NCBI GenBank assembly: GCA_034509735.1
Contig: JACGWO010000012.1
Coordinates: 27,743,188 to 27,807,187 of the forward strand
Length of the DNA: 64,000 bases
Direction: 5' to 3'
Source: Sesamum alatum
Taxonomy: Eukaryota > Streptophyta > Magnoliopsida > Lamiales > Pedaliaceae
Of this stretch, positions 10,669-23,240 are shown in pieces. The notes below the pieces were generated by a model. The model did no database searches and was not told where the DNA came from. It was given only the letters and a program-made list of their open reading frames with translations. Both the position numbers and the translations under genes were made by a program. Within the stretch, counting starts at the first letter, position 1; each line of letters opens with the position of its first letter.

Positions 10669-13600
10669 ATGAGAACTGAGGAGAGCTCCGTGGTGACGAT
10701 ATCCTCCTCCTCAATGTCGACGCCGTCGTGCCGCTCTCGTTTTTGGTCGTCGGCGCTGAGGTCGAAACCGCTTGCTCCGGCGTCGGACACTGCCGCGCGG
10801 ACGGAATCCGGCGATGGTCTTGTTAGGCGGTTAGGTCTCTTTGATCTAATTCTACTCGGCATTGGCGCCTCCATCGGCGCCGGTATATTTGTTGTCACTG
10901 GCACGGTGGCCCATGATGCCGGTCCTGGTCAGTGGCTTTAATCTCTTCTTTTGTTTAATTATTTTTGTTTCCTCTTTTTTTTTTTTTTTTTTTGGGTGAT
11001 TTCAGCAGATTTGGCCTTTGTTGAGCTGTATCTGTTTGATTCTTCAGTGTGAAGTAATACTCTATGCTTCAGCATGGGCATTTACCTGCCATGCATTTTC
11101 TTGAGATGTTACTTTTCGGGAATAAGCTAAGATCTAATATTCATAATTTATTGGTCTTCAATATGAAAAATATTCTGAACCTATTAGTTATTATTTTTCA
11201 CTTGGATGAAGTGGAGATCTGATACACCCAAAATCTTGCTGGGCTAAGCATTCATCACTGTTTGCTGACTGAGCAATATGTGAGAATATGATATTCGGGT
11301 TATACAATGACCCTTGCTGAATTGTCCATCACTGGTTCAAAATCTTCCAAAAATTGGAGTCTTTGTTCTGCTGTACTTAAAGTATCATAAAATAAATCAT
11401 TATTTTCCAATCTTTGTGACTGATCGTATGTCATCCTAGCATTCAGACGAAAAGTAAACTAAAGCATATGAATTCTGAAGGAGCTTATTGTCTCTTGCAT
11501 TCTGCCACTTGAAGTTCATCCTTGAAGTATGTTATCTGATACCTCTACCCTTAATGATTGACTTATCATTTAGTCAGCCTTTCGAACAAGAACATAATCT
11601 TAAAGAAGTTAAAGGTTTCATCTTTGCCATCTAATTCACCCTTCTATTATATCATCTTAGATGAGAATCTTGTTGAACTATATGTTTGACTGTTTATGTT
11701 GTGTCATTCCAGGAGTTACAATTAGCTTCATCATTGCGGGAGTATCTTGTGTGCTGAATGCACTCTGTTATGCTGAATTAGCTTCTCGCTTTCCCGCAGT
11801 TGTTGGAGGAGCATACCTATATACCTACTCAGCTTTCAATGAGATCACTGCTTTTCTAGTTTTTACTCAGTTGATGCTTGACTATCACATTGGCGCCGCT
11901 AGCATAGCACGTAGCTTAGCAAGCTATGTGGTTACCGTACTGGAGCTGATTCCTTTCCTCAAGGATAACATTCCAAGCTGGGTTGGGCATGGAAAAGAAG
12001 TTCTGGGAGCATTGTCCATTAACATATTAGCTCCTATTATCCTACTACTTCTAACTGCGGTTCTGTGTAGGGGTGTTGGAGAGTCTTCAATATTGAACTC
12101 AATCATGACAGTAACAAAGGTTGTCTATCCATCCTACATTCAAAACTTTTTTTAATATGAAGCCACCAGAGAATATCAAGGGCTTCCAGAATGCTAACCA
12201 TTGATTGAGTAGTAACTTACTGACGTCCCTCAAGCTGGGATTTCTTACTATATATTTCTTTCATTATTTCACATATCTCTCACCAAATGTGGCTACCTAA
12301 ATGCAAATCTATAACTTCCAAGCCAGTTCTGAAAATTTTGGTTGAGAGCAGTTAGGAGGTGTCAATATGCAAAAGAATGATGCATATTCTGGATAGAATT
12401 TAAAATCCCGCTAGATTTGATTCATTGAGTGATAAAACATTCACCAAAATTTTGAGGGCTGCGATTATTAGGATGAGCTGTAGAATTCAGTAAATTTTTA
12501 CATGTATTTCTTTAGTATGTGCATAAATTAATAATTGCTGCATTGCTTAGGTAATTAAAGATTTGAGATTAAGCGAAAATGTAGTTGCTTTTGTAGGTAC
12601 ATTCCACATGAGTTTATCTATTGAACCAGTAAAGTCTTTCCTTAAATGAGACTATCATAATGCTTTGTGAAGTCATGTGGGTACTAATAGTCGGTGGATT
12701 AAGTAAGGGCTAAGGACCGGTAACAGTTATTAATTGATACCTGTATGAGAGACTTATATAATACTAGGGATTTGTTTAAGTGTTTTGTATATACTTCCAG
12801 TTCCTCATGTGCTGAACTTAGTTTATCAGCCAAATGACAAATGTATAATATTACTCAACATAATACATAATATAATCTAGTGGTCTCAGAGTCTTTCTTG
12901 CTCCATACTTTTTTTTCTGCAAAAGTAATTAAAGCATGCATGGCAGATGCAAACATACTTGCTTTTTAAACTTCAATATCAACATTGAACTTAAAATTGC
13001 AACATTTTGACAGAACAAGAATTTTTTCTGCAGATTTTGATTGTTTTATTTGTCATCATTGTCGGAGCTTTTAAGGTCAATGTCTCAAATTGGACTCCTT
13101 TTGCTCCAAATGGTTTTAAGTCAATACTGACAGGAGCAACCGTGGTCTTCTTTGCATATGTAGGATTTGATGCAGTTGCTAATTCTGCTGAAGAATCCAA
13201 GAGACCCCAGGTATAGTGAAGGTTTAGATCAATTTGACTCATGGTTTTACTTTCGAGTCACCATGTTAAAGTGAAAACTTTATTGGCAGTTAAGAGTGTC
13301 AATTTTATCTTCTTTGACTTTCAGAGGGACTTACCATTAGGCATAATTGGTAGCCTTGTGGTCTGTGTTGCATTGTACATCGGAGTCTGCTTAGTGATTA
13401 CTGGAATGGTTCCATACCAATACCTTGGGGAAGAAGCACCTTTGGCTGAAGCTTTCGCCTCCAAGGGCTTGAAATATGTCTCTGTATTAATCAGCTTTGG
13501 TGCCGTTGCTGGACTTACAACTACACTTTTGGTTGGGCTTTATGTTCAGGTGAATTTCATTTACTTTTATTTAGGTTTCAATCAGTCACTTATGTTGGGT

Positions 13601-15472
13601 TGTGCAGTAGCCAATAAGTTATTACTTGTTCATTACTAGCAGTCTCGGTTGTATCTTGGACTTGGAAGGGATGGTTTACTACCAGCTATGTTTGCCAAAG
13701 TACACCCAACACGACATACCCCAATTCATTCACAAGTTTGGGTTGGTCTAATAGCCAGCACCTTGGCATGCCTTCTTAACGTTCACGTTCTCTCACATAT
13801 TCTATCAGTTGGATCCTTGGTATGTTGTTTTTGGATATTTCATACTATTTGTTCTGCACTGGGAAAAGCAGGAAGAAGTTTTGTTTTTTTAAATATTTTC
13901 TTTTGTACAATTATGAAGCATAATACTTTGACTTTCTCTTCTCATGGAAATTGTTGCTTAAGCACTGGAAGATCTACAATTGCATTATGCAGAAAAAAAA
14001 CTAAGTTACATCCAGAATCACACTTTTTGAGTGTTTAATCATGACAATAGTAGATCATGATAATAGGGTGAATGGTTTGTTTCAGACGGGGTATTCAGTT
14101 GTTTCAGCATGTGTGGTAAGGCTGCGCTGGAAGGATGAGACACCAAGTCAGGCTTCTACAAGGTGGATTTCTCGCAGAGCAGAAGGCATCATTTACCTCT
14201 TTGCTATTGCATGTTGTGGTTTTGCTGCTGGAGTACTCTTCCGTTTTGGTGCTTCATTTATTTTCCTGATTGTAGCTGCTGTTATTGGAATCATTTCTGC
14301 TACAGCTCTTTATCAACGACAAGTAAGTTAAAAGGCACTGGATGCTCAATTTGGAGTTTGATGAAAGGGCTTGTTTATCTTCAAGTTAACATGAAACGTG
14401 AAAGCAGATATGGAATTTATAACTGGATGTCTGGAGGTTTTGAGACCACCAACATTGAAAACCTCAGGTTAAGGGGTTGAAGTATCTCTAAAGTATATAT
14501 GCTTTACATGAATAAATAATCAGTACAGGAGAAGATCATTTTCATTTCTTGTTACGTAGCCAATAGTAAGAACAAGTTAAAGGGTCTTGCCTTCTCAGAG
14601 CCAAATTCTCCCTAACTGATAGTATAGAAAGATAAACTGGATTCGGCTGTTACATAACAATACGATGGCTTTTTGACTAGATAGGGGCACAATTATACGT
14701 TGGACATGTTAAGCTCTACATATAATTCTATTTTGCACATCATGCATCTCTGTTTCCTGATTTTGGGTGAAGTGGGGAACTGTCTTCACTATCATCTCCT
14801 CTTTATTCTGCACATTAATCATTCAAGATTCATCAAGTGAACTGACTGTCTATGTTTTGCTGCATCACATATTGTTCTGCAATATCTGAAAAGTACCATC
14901 AATACCTTAGTGAGTGAATGGAAGTCAGGTTTCAGACGGACATGAATGGATTTGAGTGCCGTTCTTTGTGGTATATCGACCATAAGTGGTGAAATTGCAT
15001 GGTTGGCTGTCGTTTGTAATGGATGATGATTTGTATCCAAGAGCAGAAGTGGTGTTTGTTTTATATTGTTAATGAGGGCCATGTCATATCCATATTTTGC
15101 TTAAATTCACTTAGTTCACTCTGTTGCAGGTTCATACTGATCCACCAGGTTTTTCTTGTCCTGGAGTTCCAGTACTTCCGTCTATTAGCATTTTCGTTAA
15201 CATGTTTTTATTTGCTCAGGTAACTCAAATCCATTACTCTGAGCACCGCACATAGAGCTTGCTTTATATAGCCGTGAGTTGAAGTTGAAATATAATCCAC
15301 TCCAATGTCTACTTTTGTTTTGCAGCTGCACTATGAAGCCTGGGTGAGATTTGTAGTTCTCAGCATTGTTACACTTGGCATTTATGCATCATATGGCCAG
15401 TTTCATGCCGACCCAGTAAGTTCAAATGTGCCAAATATTTACCATAGAGCACCCCCTGTAGTAGCTCCATAG
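10669..15472 (+). CDS. CAT9: Cationic amino acid transporter 9-type permease
   Basis: Exons: 10669-10927, 11713-12119, 13034-13210, 13325-13549, 13643-13819, 14086-14322, 15130-15219 and 15326-15472, all GT-AG and in phase, give 572 residues (the Arabidopsis protein is similar in length). It is an APC-superfamily amino acid permease with about 14 membrane segments. The first is LILLGIGASIGAGIFVVTG, with the GIGASIGAGIF substrate-binding loop typical of the superfamily. Other family blocks are FPAVVGGAYLYTYSAFNEIT, FAYVGFDAVANSAEESKRPQ and SRLYLGLGRDGLLP. The N-terminal 45 residues are Ser-rich and possibly cytosolic. Family work places CAT9 in endomembranes or the tonoplast; the tomato relative exchanges Glu, Asp and GABA. 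The substrate here is inferred. The last exon reads through a good GTAAGT donor into a conserved IYHRAP tail. Confidence 0.95.
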
Positions 15473-16493
15473 TTTTACCCTATATGTAACTTTAGCTGTT
15501 GCATCATTGTTGTCATAACTTTCCAGTGGGGATCCAATGTAGAATGATAGGCAGTTGTGTGACATGTTGAGTACTGCGCAGTATATTTTTCTGCCACTGT
15601 TAGTGGAATTTCAGTCTTTGCTTGTATTTTGAAACATGAAAAAATTGCCTAGTTTAGCTTGTAAAAACTAAACCATTTCAGTCTTTGCTTGTATTTTGCA
15701 ACATGAAAAAGTGCCTAGTTTAGCTTGTAAAAACTAAACCAGCTAATATCCAAATTCTGCCTTAGAACTATGGTTTTGATTCTAGAGATGGACCATCAAC
15801 TTTGATGATTGACCCCACTCTATCAAACGTAATTTCGAGTTTCCTTTATCTCCATTTTTAGGGCGCTGCTGATAGAGTTTAACTTCCTAATCGCCAAAGA
15901 AAGCCGACAAATTCCTGATCATGTTCTTGGCAGCTGGAACAAATTGCAGGTGTAAGGAGCTTCCGGATCTACTAGATCTCCAGATTTAACTCCAAAATTT
16001 GACCAAACTTACTATAAAGGGGAACATCAGAACCAAATATTTTCCAACTGCATTGTACATACATGCAAATAGGGAGAGAGAGAGAGAGAGAGAGATGCAA
16101 ACTTAGTATGATGGAGCTGTCATTGAGATGTATGTGTGTGTACATCATGTTTAGGACTAAACTAATGTAAGGTATCAATGAAAACATTTGTCTGTTTTCT
16201 ATCATAGCTTATATTGCTTTCTCATTGTGTGTCCTGGAAGTGGTTACCTTTGCTGCTTCAGCTGGAAACACGAGGAAATTCTGCTATATGAATCAAAATA
16301 TTGCACAAGATGGATAAGGGAAAATGTCCCTCATTCATTAAGTCAAACTCCTGATTAATTTCACTTCCTAATCCTCCTATGCTCTAAGCTCAGGTGCCAG
16401 CTTTTAACTGGCATACACAAGAGCAAAATTTCTTACAGGGCACCAAGAAATAATCAACTATCATGGAAACAGAAAACTTGGAACAGCCTTTAC
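15473..16493. other. Convergent 3' region between CAT9 and FKBP20-2
   Basis: CAT9 (plus) and FKBP20-2 (minus) end facing each other about 1 kb apart, so this DNA is probably 3' UTR of both genes. It contains a 67-bp tandem duplication (annotated separately), a short GA run near 16073-16094 and a possible alternative CAT9 terminal exon at 15862-15882. No gene is seen. Confidence 0.6.
15608..15740 (+). repeat. Tandem duplication, 67-bp unit, two copies
   Basis: Unit 1 is 15608-15674 and unit 2 is 15675-15740. Both run from ATTTCAGTCTTTGCTTG to GCTTGTAAAAACTAAACC and differ by only a few changes. It sits in the probable CAT9 3' UTR, and its near-identity suggests a recent event. Confidence 0.85.
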
Positions 16494-19200
16494 TCAACCG
16501 CAGACAACATCAGAGTAAAATCCAATTGTCCGTCTTGTGCAATCTTGAATGCTCAGCAATTCTATATCAAAAACTTCAAATTGCTTGGAGCTGAAAAAGG
16601 TGGACGGTCCTACCTGTTAACAAAGGAGATCTTACCTTGTAAATCACATACCAGAATTAACTATGTAAAGCAACAAGGAAACTTGCACTTATGATAAAAT
16701 TCACCTCTTAGTATTTCTAGTGGAAGGATTTCAAATCTAAAATACACCCATTACATCTATTGGACAATAAGAGTTTCTATAGAGTTAAAATCATATGATG
16801 ATCATATTTGATCTAATCTTGCAGGTATCATTGATCTGAAAGTCGCACTAATTGTTTGGGTCATTTGTCCTTAACCCAGAAAATTCTTTTCTTCCTCAGC
16901 TGAAAATGCAACTCTCCACCAGAAAAGCTATTTTCTATATGTTATGTTAAAAATGCAAGAGAGATATATAAGACTCACTGGTGGCCCTAGCTCCGGAGGA
17001 ACAATTATTCTCCGTTTTCCTCCCGGCTTCATGTCTCTGATTCCTTCCTCAAATCCTGCATTGAATTTACCCGTCTTAGTAACCTTGTCACAAAGAGGAA
17101 TGTATGGAAAATTTTCAATTAGTACTCTCTTATGTTGACACCTGGAATCAATGCATTAGTTCCCAGTCGGACTTTAGCTGGAGAACCTTGTAAGTACGTA
17201 CTGTCAATGCGGCGTCCTGACTCATTATAACCAACATAGTGAAAAGTCACCTACACAGATAACAAAGAGGGAAGGACCTTAATTTAGTGCCATCATTCCT
17301 CAAAGAAAGATAGAAAGCACTGAGATCTGAAACTAATATATTACTGCAACAAGGTAAAGAAAAGTTATTTTGCAACTGTTGGTGACTTAAGTTGCTACCA
17401 CGTTTCTGAAATGTTAGTAGTCACTTAACTATAGGATAAGCTTCTTAAATATCAAGCCACCCAACCAAGAATTGGACAAAATAATAGAGCAACAACCGGA
17501 AGCACAGGACAAGTGACTTTAGAGGGAAATTAAAGAAAAAATGCTATACAAATTAAAACAATGCTTCACATATACTAAATGCAACAGCTCGCGCGGCCAT
17601 GTTCACCTTTAGACTACATCAAAGCTCTCTAATACAGTGCGTAACAGTATACCGCAATCTCAATGTATTGATCAACTACCAAAACGTGTCTTCTCTTATA
17701 TCATATTTTTTTTGGTAACTTTATCATGGAATTCATTGATCTGAATGTTCAAGGTATCCAAAATTTATCAGAAACATCAACAGTGTCCTATATTTTACTG
17801 ATGTGTATAAAAGACAAGTCGCAATGCTATGTCCACAAGGATTAGTTTACTTTCTATAACATGCTTCGATTAGAATTGTTGATTCTTAATTAACCTTGGA
17901 TAGATAGATGCTGTGGAAGATATAACTAAGCTAAATTTACCCATTTTTGGCATTCATAACCAACTCTGATATCAGCAAGTACCAAATGAATACAGCTCTA
18001 TTTTCATGTTGTAACTTCAATATAAACCAGTATTTCAGAAAAAGCAAGCCAAAGAGTTCTCCAGAAGTAAGTAAAACTGTAAAACAAAGAGAAACCTGTT
18101 GACCAGCCTTTGGACAATCACCTTTACCAACTTCAAAGTCCCACAATATGAGACCTGAATCACGCGTAACATATTTGTCTGATGTGACTACTTTTACCGT
18201 AAAACCTGAACCAGATCAATAAATTAGCAGAGAAGACAGGCATGAACATGTTAATATCATAATGTTCCACCACTAGCACAGCTGTGGCAAGAACAGAACA
18301 AACCTTCTCTGACAAAATTAGGGAACTCATCAGGCGCATTATTTTCTCTCTGTATTCGCTTGTTCTGCTCTAATAAACGTTTCTCATCATAAGGGTTTTG
18401 TTTCTTTGTCTTCCCAGAAGACGGCAATGCTGGAGATATGCCTGTCCCAACCAGAAAAGTGAGGAGAAGTCGTCGCTTCATTTTATCCTCAAAGTGTAAC
18501 GAGCCTTCAGCCTGTTCTCTAGCCATTTAAAGATGCCCATAAGCAAGCAAAGAGTGGAAACACAACTCAAATGGACTAGTCAATTGTATTATGAGCTCAA
18601 GTAATCATTACCCATTGTCCTGCATATTATTGCATGAGCAAGAAACCAGCAACCGCATCTTCTGAGCGCACAACGATCCATGTGATGGATAAGTTGAAAG
18701 AGCAATGCCTGAAAAATCAACTCTCCACAAGGATTCATCAAGTGCAAAATGCCACAAATCAAAATATATCAAATAGACATGTGAATTCATACAATCCTCG
18801 GGATTTTCACAAGAGGGAAAAAAGCTAAATCATTTTACACTATATGAACTAATAGCAAGATTTCCACACAAACGGCAGTATTTCAGGAAGAGGAACATCT
18901 TTACTTCATCTTTCTTCTTAACATTACTTATTTTGCTTAGACAACACAACTAAGGTCATCAAAAGGGTTGAAACAGGAAACCTGCAATTCTTTATTTCTT
19001 TACATTATCCATCTTGTCATGCTACATCAACAAAAAACATGTATAAATCGAATCCATTTCAGTGCTTGGAACTGAACCTAGTGGAGCACGAACCCAGTTC
19101 CTAATTATCAATAACTATATAACAATAATCCAGAGCCAGAGAGAAACTTACAAGGAAAAGAATTTCGAGCTGGAGGAAGCGGGAAAGAGAGCAAGAACAT
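16494..19200 (-). CDS. FKBP20-2: FKBP20-2-type thylakoid-lumen immunophilin
   Basis: Minus-strand exons: 19152-19200, 18612-18708, 18304-18518, 18096-18205, 17142-17250, 16979-17055 and 16494-16613, in phase, giving 258 residues. The start MFLLSFPLPPARNSFP was found by phase matching of a 49-bp first exon. Residues 1 to about 60 are a Ser/Cys-rich chloroplast transit peptide. Residues 62-80 (MKRRLLLTFLVGTG...) hold a twin-arginine plus hydrophobic stretch, so import into the lumen by the Tat route is likely. The FKBP fold covers about 155-245 (VTFHYVGYNESGRRIDSTY, RDMKPGGKRRIIVPPELGPP). The C-terminus has the family's cysteine pair (QDC...DVVC). In Arabidopsis this protein is needed for photosystem II supercomplex accumulation. 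The first two exons are less certain than the rest because transit peptides diverge. Confidence 0.93.
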
Positions 19201-20020
19201 GCTTTTTTTCCTTCGATTCTGCGATTTCTTCGCTCGAAATTTGAAGCTTTAGAGCAAAACGTGTTCAGTTTCTCCGCTCTTAGTTGAGCAGAACGTTCGA
19301 TCTTTATCTTCAGTTGGTTGGTTTGTTATCAAATACAAAATGCCAATTATGCCCCTCCTTTTTTCCTCACATTACTATTGCACTTTTACTTTTCAACTAA
19401 AAAATCGCATCACGCACGACGAAACCCGATTTATGTTGTAATTGTAGAAAAATTGGAAACAGTATCGTCTTGAAGAAGAGCCTAACATATTTGCATCTTC
19501 ACACCGTAGAGTTTCTACAATTTGCCATTCCGCATCCTCTGAACTAAAATATCTCAGTTTAGACCCTGAAATTTTGCAGATATCTGTCAAGTCGCACCAT
19601 TGCCAGTAATGAGAAGCACAAGAGAGAAAACACACTTTCTAATGGAAACGCATACTCAAGATTACATTAAATCAACATGTCTTGTACATCCATACGCATC
19701 AGAAACTCGACTTTTTACTACACAAGATTAAACCTCGCTAACATAAGTTACCATCGACGACTCTGTGACTGTACACTTACCAAATCTGGCATTTCAATAT
19801 CTGTAACTGTAACGCTGTACGGGAAACGCTTCTTTGGCAATTGTACAAATGGCTCAGCACCGTTGTTGAGCCATAACGACATCTCAGATCCCTCTGACTT
19901 GGAGAAACCAGCAACAAAAACGACACGAAAAAGGAAGCCGGTAGAAACCCATCTTATTCCCTAATGCTGACACCTAAAAGGATGGGAGGGGGAAACTTCT
20001 TGAAGCAGTGAAATGGGATC
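19201..20020. other. Spacer between FKBP20-2 promoter and PTPMT1 3' end
   Basis: Both neighbours are on the minus strand, so this 0.8 kb holds the 5' leader and promoter of FKBP20-2 and the 3' UTR of the phosphatase gene. Short frames here do not resemble any protein and are not supported. Confidence 0.6.
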
Positions 20021-22537
20021 TCAATAGACATGGATATCAACACCGAGGTTCCCAAGCCGACTGTTGCGCACTGAGCTTTGCAGCTTCTTTCTTGACACTT
20101 GCTGGTCCGTCTGGGAGCGGAGCCACAGGCAGGAAAGCCTGGAAAAGGCTGCTTGACTTGCAAACTGTACTCGGCAGGCAAGGTTCAACTCTGTCAGCAT
20201 GTTCTGACCTGCTGAGCCGGAATCAGGGCTTTCCTCGTAGCCATCAAGGTCTGATTCAGTGATTAACACCAGCGAATTATCATCAAAGTCTTCAGGATCC
20301 GCTTGTGCAGGGAGAGTTAGAGTTTTTTGAGGTAAGTTGTCCATGCAAGTTTCAGCCTCAGGCTTCTCTAATCCATGGTAATAATCTTGAACAGCCTGCA
20401 TTTGTCAAAAAAGAGAGAATATGTCCATCAGGTTCTGACTATAGAGTTACATGTGGTTGGCCGTGATTTATAGTATGAAAAAAATTGTCTGGCCTATGGA
20501 TGAAGAGGGAAGCCCCTATGTGGCTCCGGGTTATCATACCTGCCACTGGGAGGAGGCCAACAACACCCTTGGCCTAATGGACCTCACATACTCGAATGCG
20601 GCCTCAGGAGTCATTTGCTTGTGTTTAACCTGTAATTTAGAATGGATTAATATTAGCAAAAGAATCTTGAAGAAAATCTGGACATTATTATATTAATTTG
20701 CTTTCTCTGATGATGCTTACTAGGTAACAGAGAACAATCGTAGTGCTGCGCCCTCGGCCAGCCTTGCAGTGAACATATGTAGTTTTGCCGCAAAGAGCAT
20801 TGCCTGAAAAAATTAATATATATATATATATATATATAAATGTTTACATATCAGGAGACGTACAAGAAAGTAATCAGTTAGATATTAAATGTAATAACCA
20901 GCATATCTGATTAAAGAATTCAACTTACCATGAATAAAGTCTACAGCTTGGCAGATATCCCCATGTGATGGAGCGAAAAGATAATCTCTGGTAGGAATGA
21001 CAAGGTGCTCAATGCTGTGATCCTACAAACAGAAAGCAAAATATATTATCAAACACAATGGTTAATCTTATTGATGCAGTTAGACTTGCCAGGAAGGAGA
21101 ACTGAGGGCACAAAGGTTTGTGTTGCATATGCAGTCATTGGTAACTCATTAAATATTCCTAATTACAGAAGGAAAATGTCAAGTGACACGTGTTATAAAT
21201 GAACTCAATGTCATAAGAATGGAAACCTGAGATACTCATAAAAGGGTGTAAAGTAAGACGAATTTAATGAGTAAATTAAACTTACATGGTATAGTGAAGT
21301 TGGAACCAAAGTCTCATATGGTTCATTCAAGGTAACCACCCCACCTACACCAAGAGCCTTCAAGCGCGGAACATCGGTGGGAAACGGAACCGCCCCTAGC
21401 AAGACATACTGGCAAAATAGAAAGGTGAAAACAGGTGGCAAAGATGAATAAAAGTAGCATAATACAAGATATCATGAGAAAATACTGTAGAAGCATAATA
21501 GATTCTTGAGAGAATAACACAAAAATACATGCATGGAGTAATTATGAGTGTACATCAGTATATGCATGCATAATACGCATGATACATTGAATCTGTGCAT
21601 GTAATTTGTCATGACGTAGAAGCAACTAGGTGAGCTTCATCAACAATTGTATACTACTGCACGTAATTCCAGCAACAAAACTTAATGCGCAAGCAGTTTT
21701 CAGGACCTCCTCCATTTCCACGTGAAGTTACGTCATTTCAACAACAGCCATTAAGAGAACCATATAAAACAACCGGAAAATAGGCAGAAATTGGCAACAT
21801 TCATAACTTTACAGCGATGATGACACCACCAGTAAGGAATATTTCCACCGAGTCACCGATGAAAAATATTTATATTTTTTTTGAAAAGTAATAAAATTCT
21901 CAATCATGGTGGTAAATCATGCTTTCATCCCTGCACACTCCGTCTTCCTGTTAGCATGATTTCAATGAGAAAATCTAGACAATGTATATTCTTAATTTTC
22001 ATACTGAACCTGAGGAAAATCTAGACACTGTATGTTGTACAGAAAATCCTTCATTTACCAAAACAAACAGAAAAACAATTTTTTCTTCTTGAGAAACATG
22101 CTCTCATCGTCAAATACTGACCGGATAAAGGACAACATGATAAAAATGAACAACATAACTTATATTGAATGCAAGAACATTCATAAATCCATTTATTTCA
22201 ATCTTAAGCTATGACATGTGACCACCAATTCCTGGAATAAAAAACTAACAAACTAATAACCATGATTATGAGAGCATCATAGGAAACACACACAAATTTA
22301 CAGCATTAGAATTCAGATTATCAATACCTGATCAACCCTATCCCACCAGCGGAACTCGGTCTGAATCTTATTTCGGACAACGTTATACAGCAATGTGGGA
22401 TAGAAAAGGGCACGAGCCCCTGCTCCGACCAAAACCCTTTTCGGGTCCCAAACAACCAGAGCACCTTCACAATGATCACCACAGACCTGCTGCTCGCCAC
22501 TCACGGAATCCCCCTCTTTCAGTTCCTCAATATACAT
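20021..22537 (-). CDS. PTPMT1: PTPMT1-type phosphatidylglycerophosphate phosphatase (DSP8-like)
   Basis: Minus-strand coding exons: 22328-22537, 21286-21408, 20929-21022, 20721-20803, 20540-20629 and 20021-20395, in phase, giving 324 residues. The start MYIEELKEGD matches plant relatives. The N-terminal third has the family block VLVGAGARALFYPTLLYNVV, then LLGAVPFPTDVPRL and VTLNEPYETLVP. The catalytic P-loop HCKAGRGRS (Cys about residue 155) is the HCX5R motif of dual-specificity phosphatases. The plant-specific C-terminal 130 residues end in LGVDIHVY. In Arabidopsis, PTPMT1 enzymes dephosphorylate phosphatidylglycerophosphate on the way to phosphatidylglycerol and cardiolipin. Mitochondrial action is inferred from the family. 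All catalytic residues are present. Confidence 0.95.
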
Positions 22538-23199
22538 CTCCTTCAGCTCTAGTTAATAACTCAACAACCCAAATTCAACTCAATCAGAGTAAAATAACAC
22601 AGAAAATTTTCAGGCTAAACCAATTAAATACAACAGCAATAAAACCCTTGAAGAATTCACATAAAGATCAGATTTTCCACCAAATGATCAACTCCAAAAC
22701 TCACCCACAAGCCAAAAACCTTCAGACACCCCCAAATCAAAAACCTAATTCAAGAACACCACCAGAAAATAACAAAACCCACAGCCCTCTTCACACAAAA
22801 GCTCACCTCAAACAACAACAACAAAATCTCCCAGTTTCCTTTACTCTACCCCAATTTCGATAATCCCAAGAAACGAAATGCAAATCCGAATCAAGAATAG
22901 GCATGTTCTTGATCCCGGTTTTAACCCAAATAAACCCCCCAAGAACACACAACAGATTAAAACGAAAAACGATTCGAACAAAATATGCCCGAAGATCAAG
23001 AAAATTAAATCCGGAAAGTACGGCAAGCGAGCCTTTCAGGGGTTGTTGGGTGTAGTTTTCTTGCAAAGTGTGTGCGCCAAAAATTACAATAGAAATAAAC
23101 AGAGAGAGAAAGGAGGGGGGAAGGGGTTTGATCCTTTGGAGAGTTTCTCTCTCTACCTTTCCTTTTCTCTCAACAAACACTGCTGAAAAACGGAGCTAA

Positions 23200-23236
<37 letters not shown>

Positions 23237-23240
23237 TATT
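22538..23240 (-). other. 5' leader of PTPMT1 with a probable leader intron and CT repeat
   Basis: Reading the minus strand, a GTGAGC donor at 22801-22806 and an ATTAACTAG acceptor ending at 22549 bound a 258-bp T-rich intron that ends 11 bases before the ATG. Upstream lies a leader rich in GAGAGA and CTCTCC, then a pure CT run at 23203-23233 near the likely transcription start. The long plus-strand frame through the leader (22393-22863) is an artefact of this low-complexity DNA. Confidence 0.6.

Noticed and set aside
22393..22863. 156-codon plus-strand frame
   Set aside because: It is antisense to the first exon and leader intron of PTPMT1 and is rich in Gln, Asn and Pro from low-complexity DNA.
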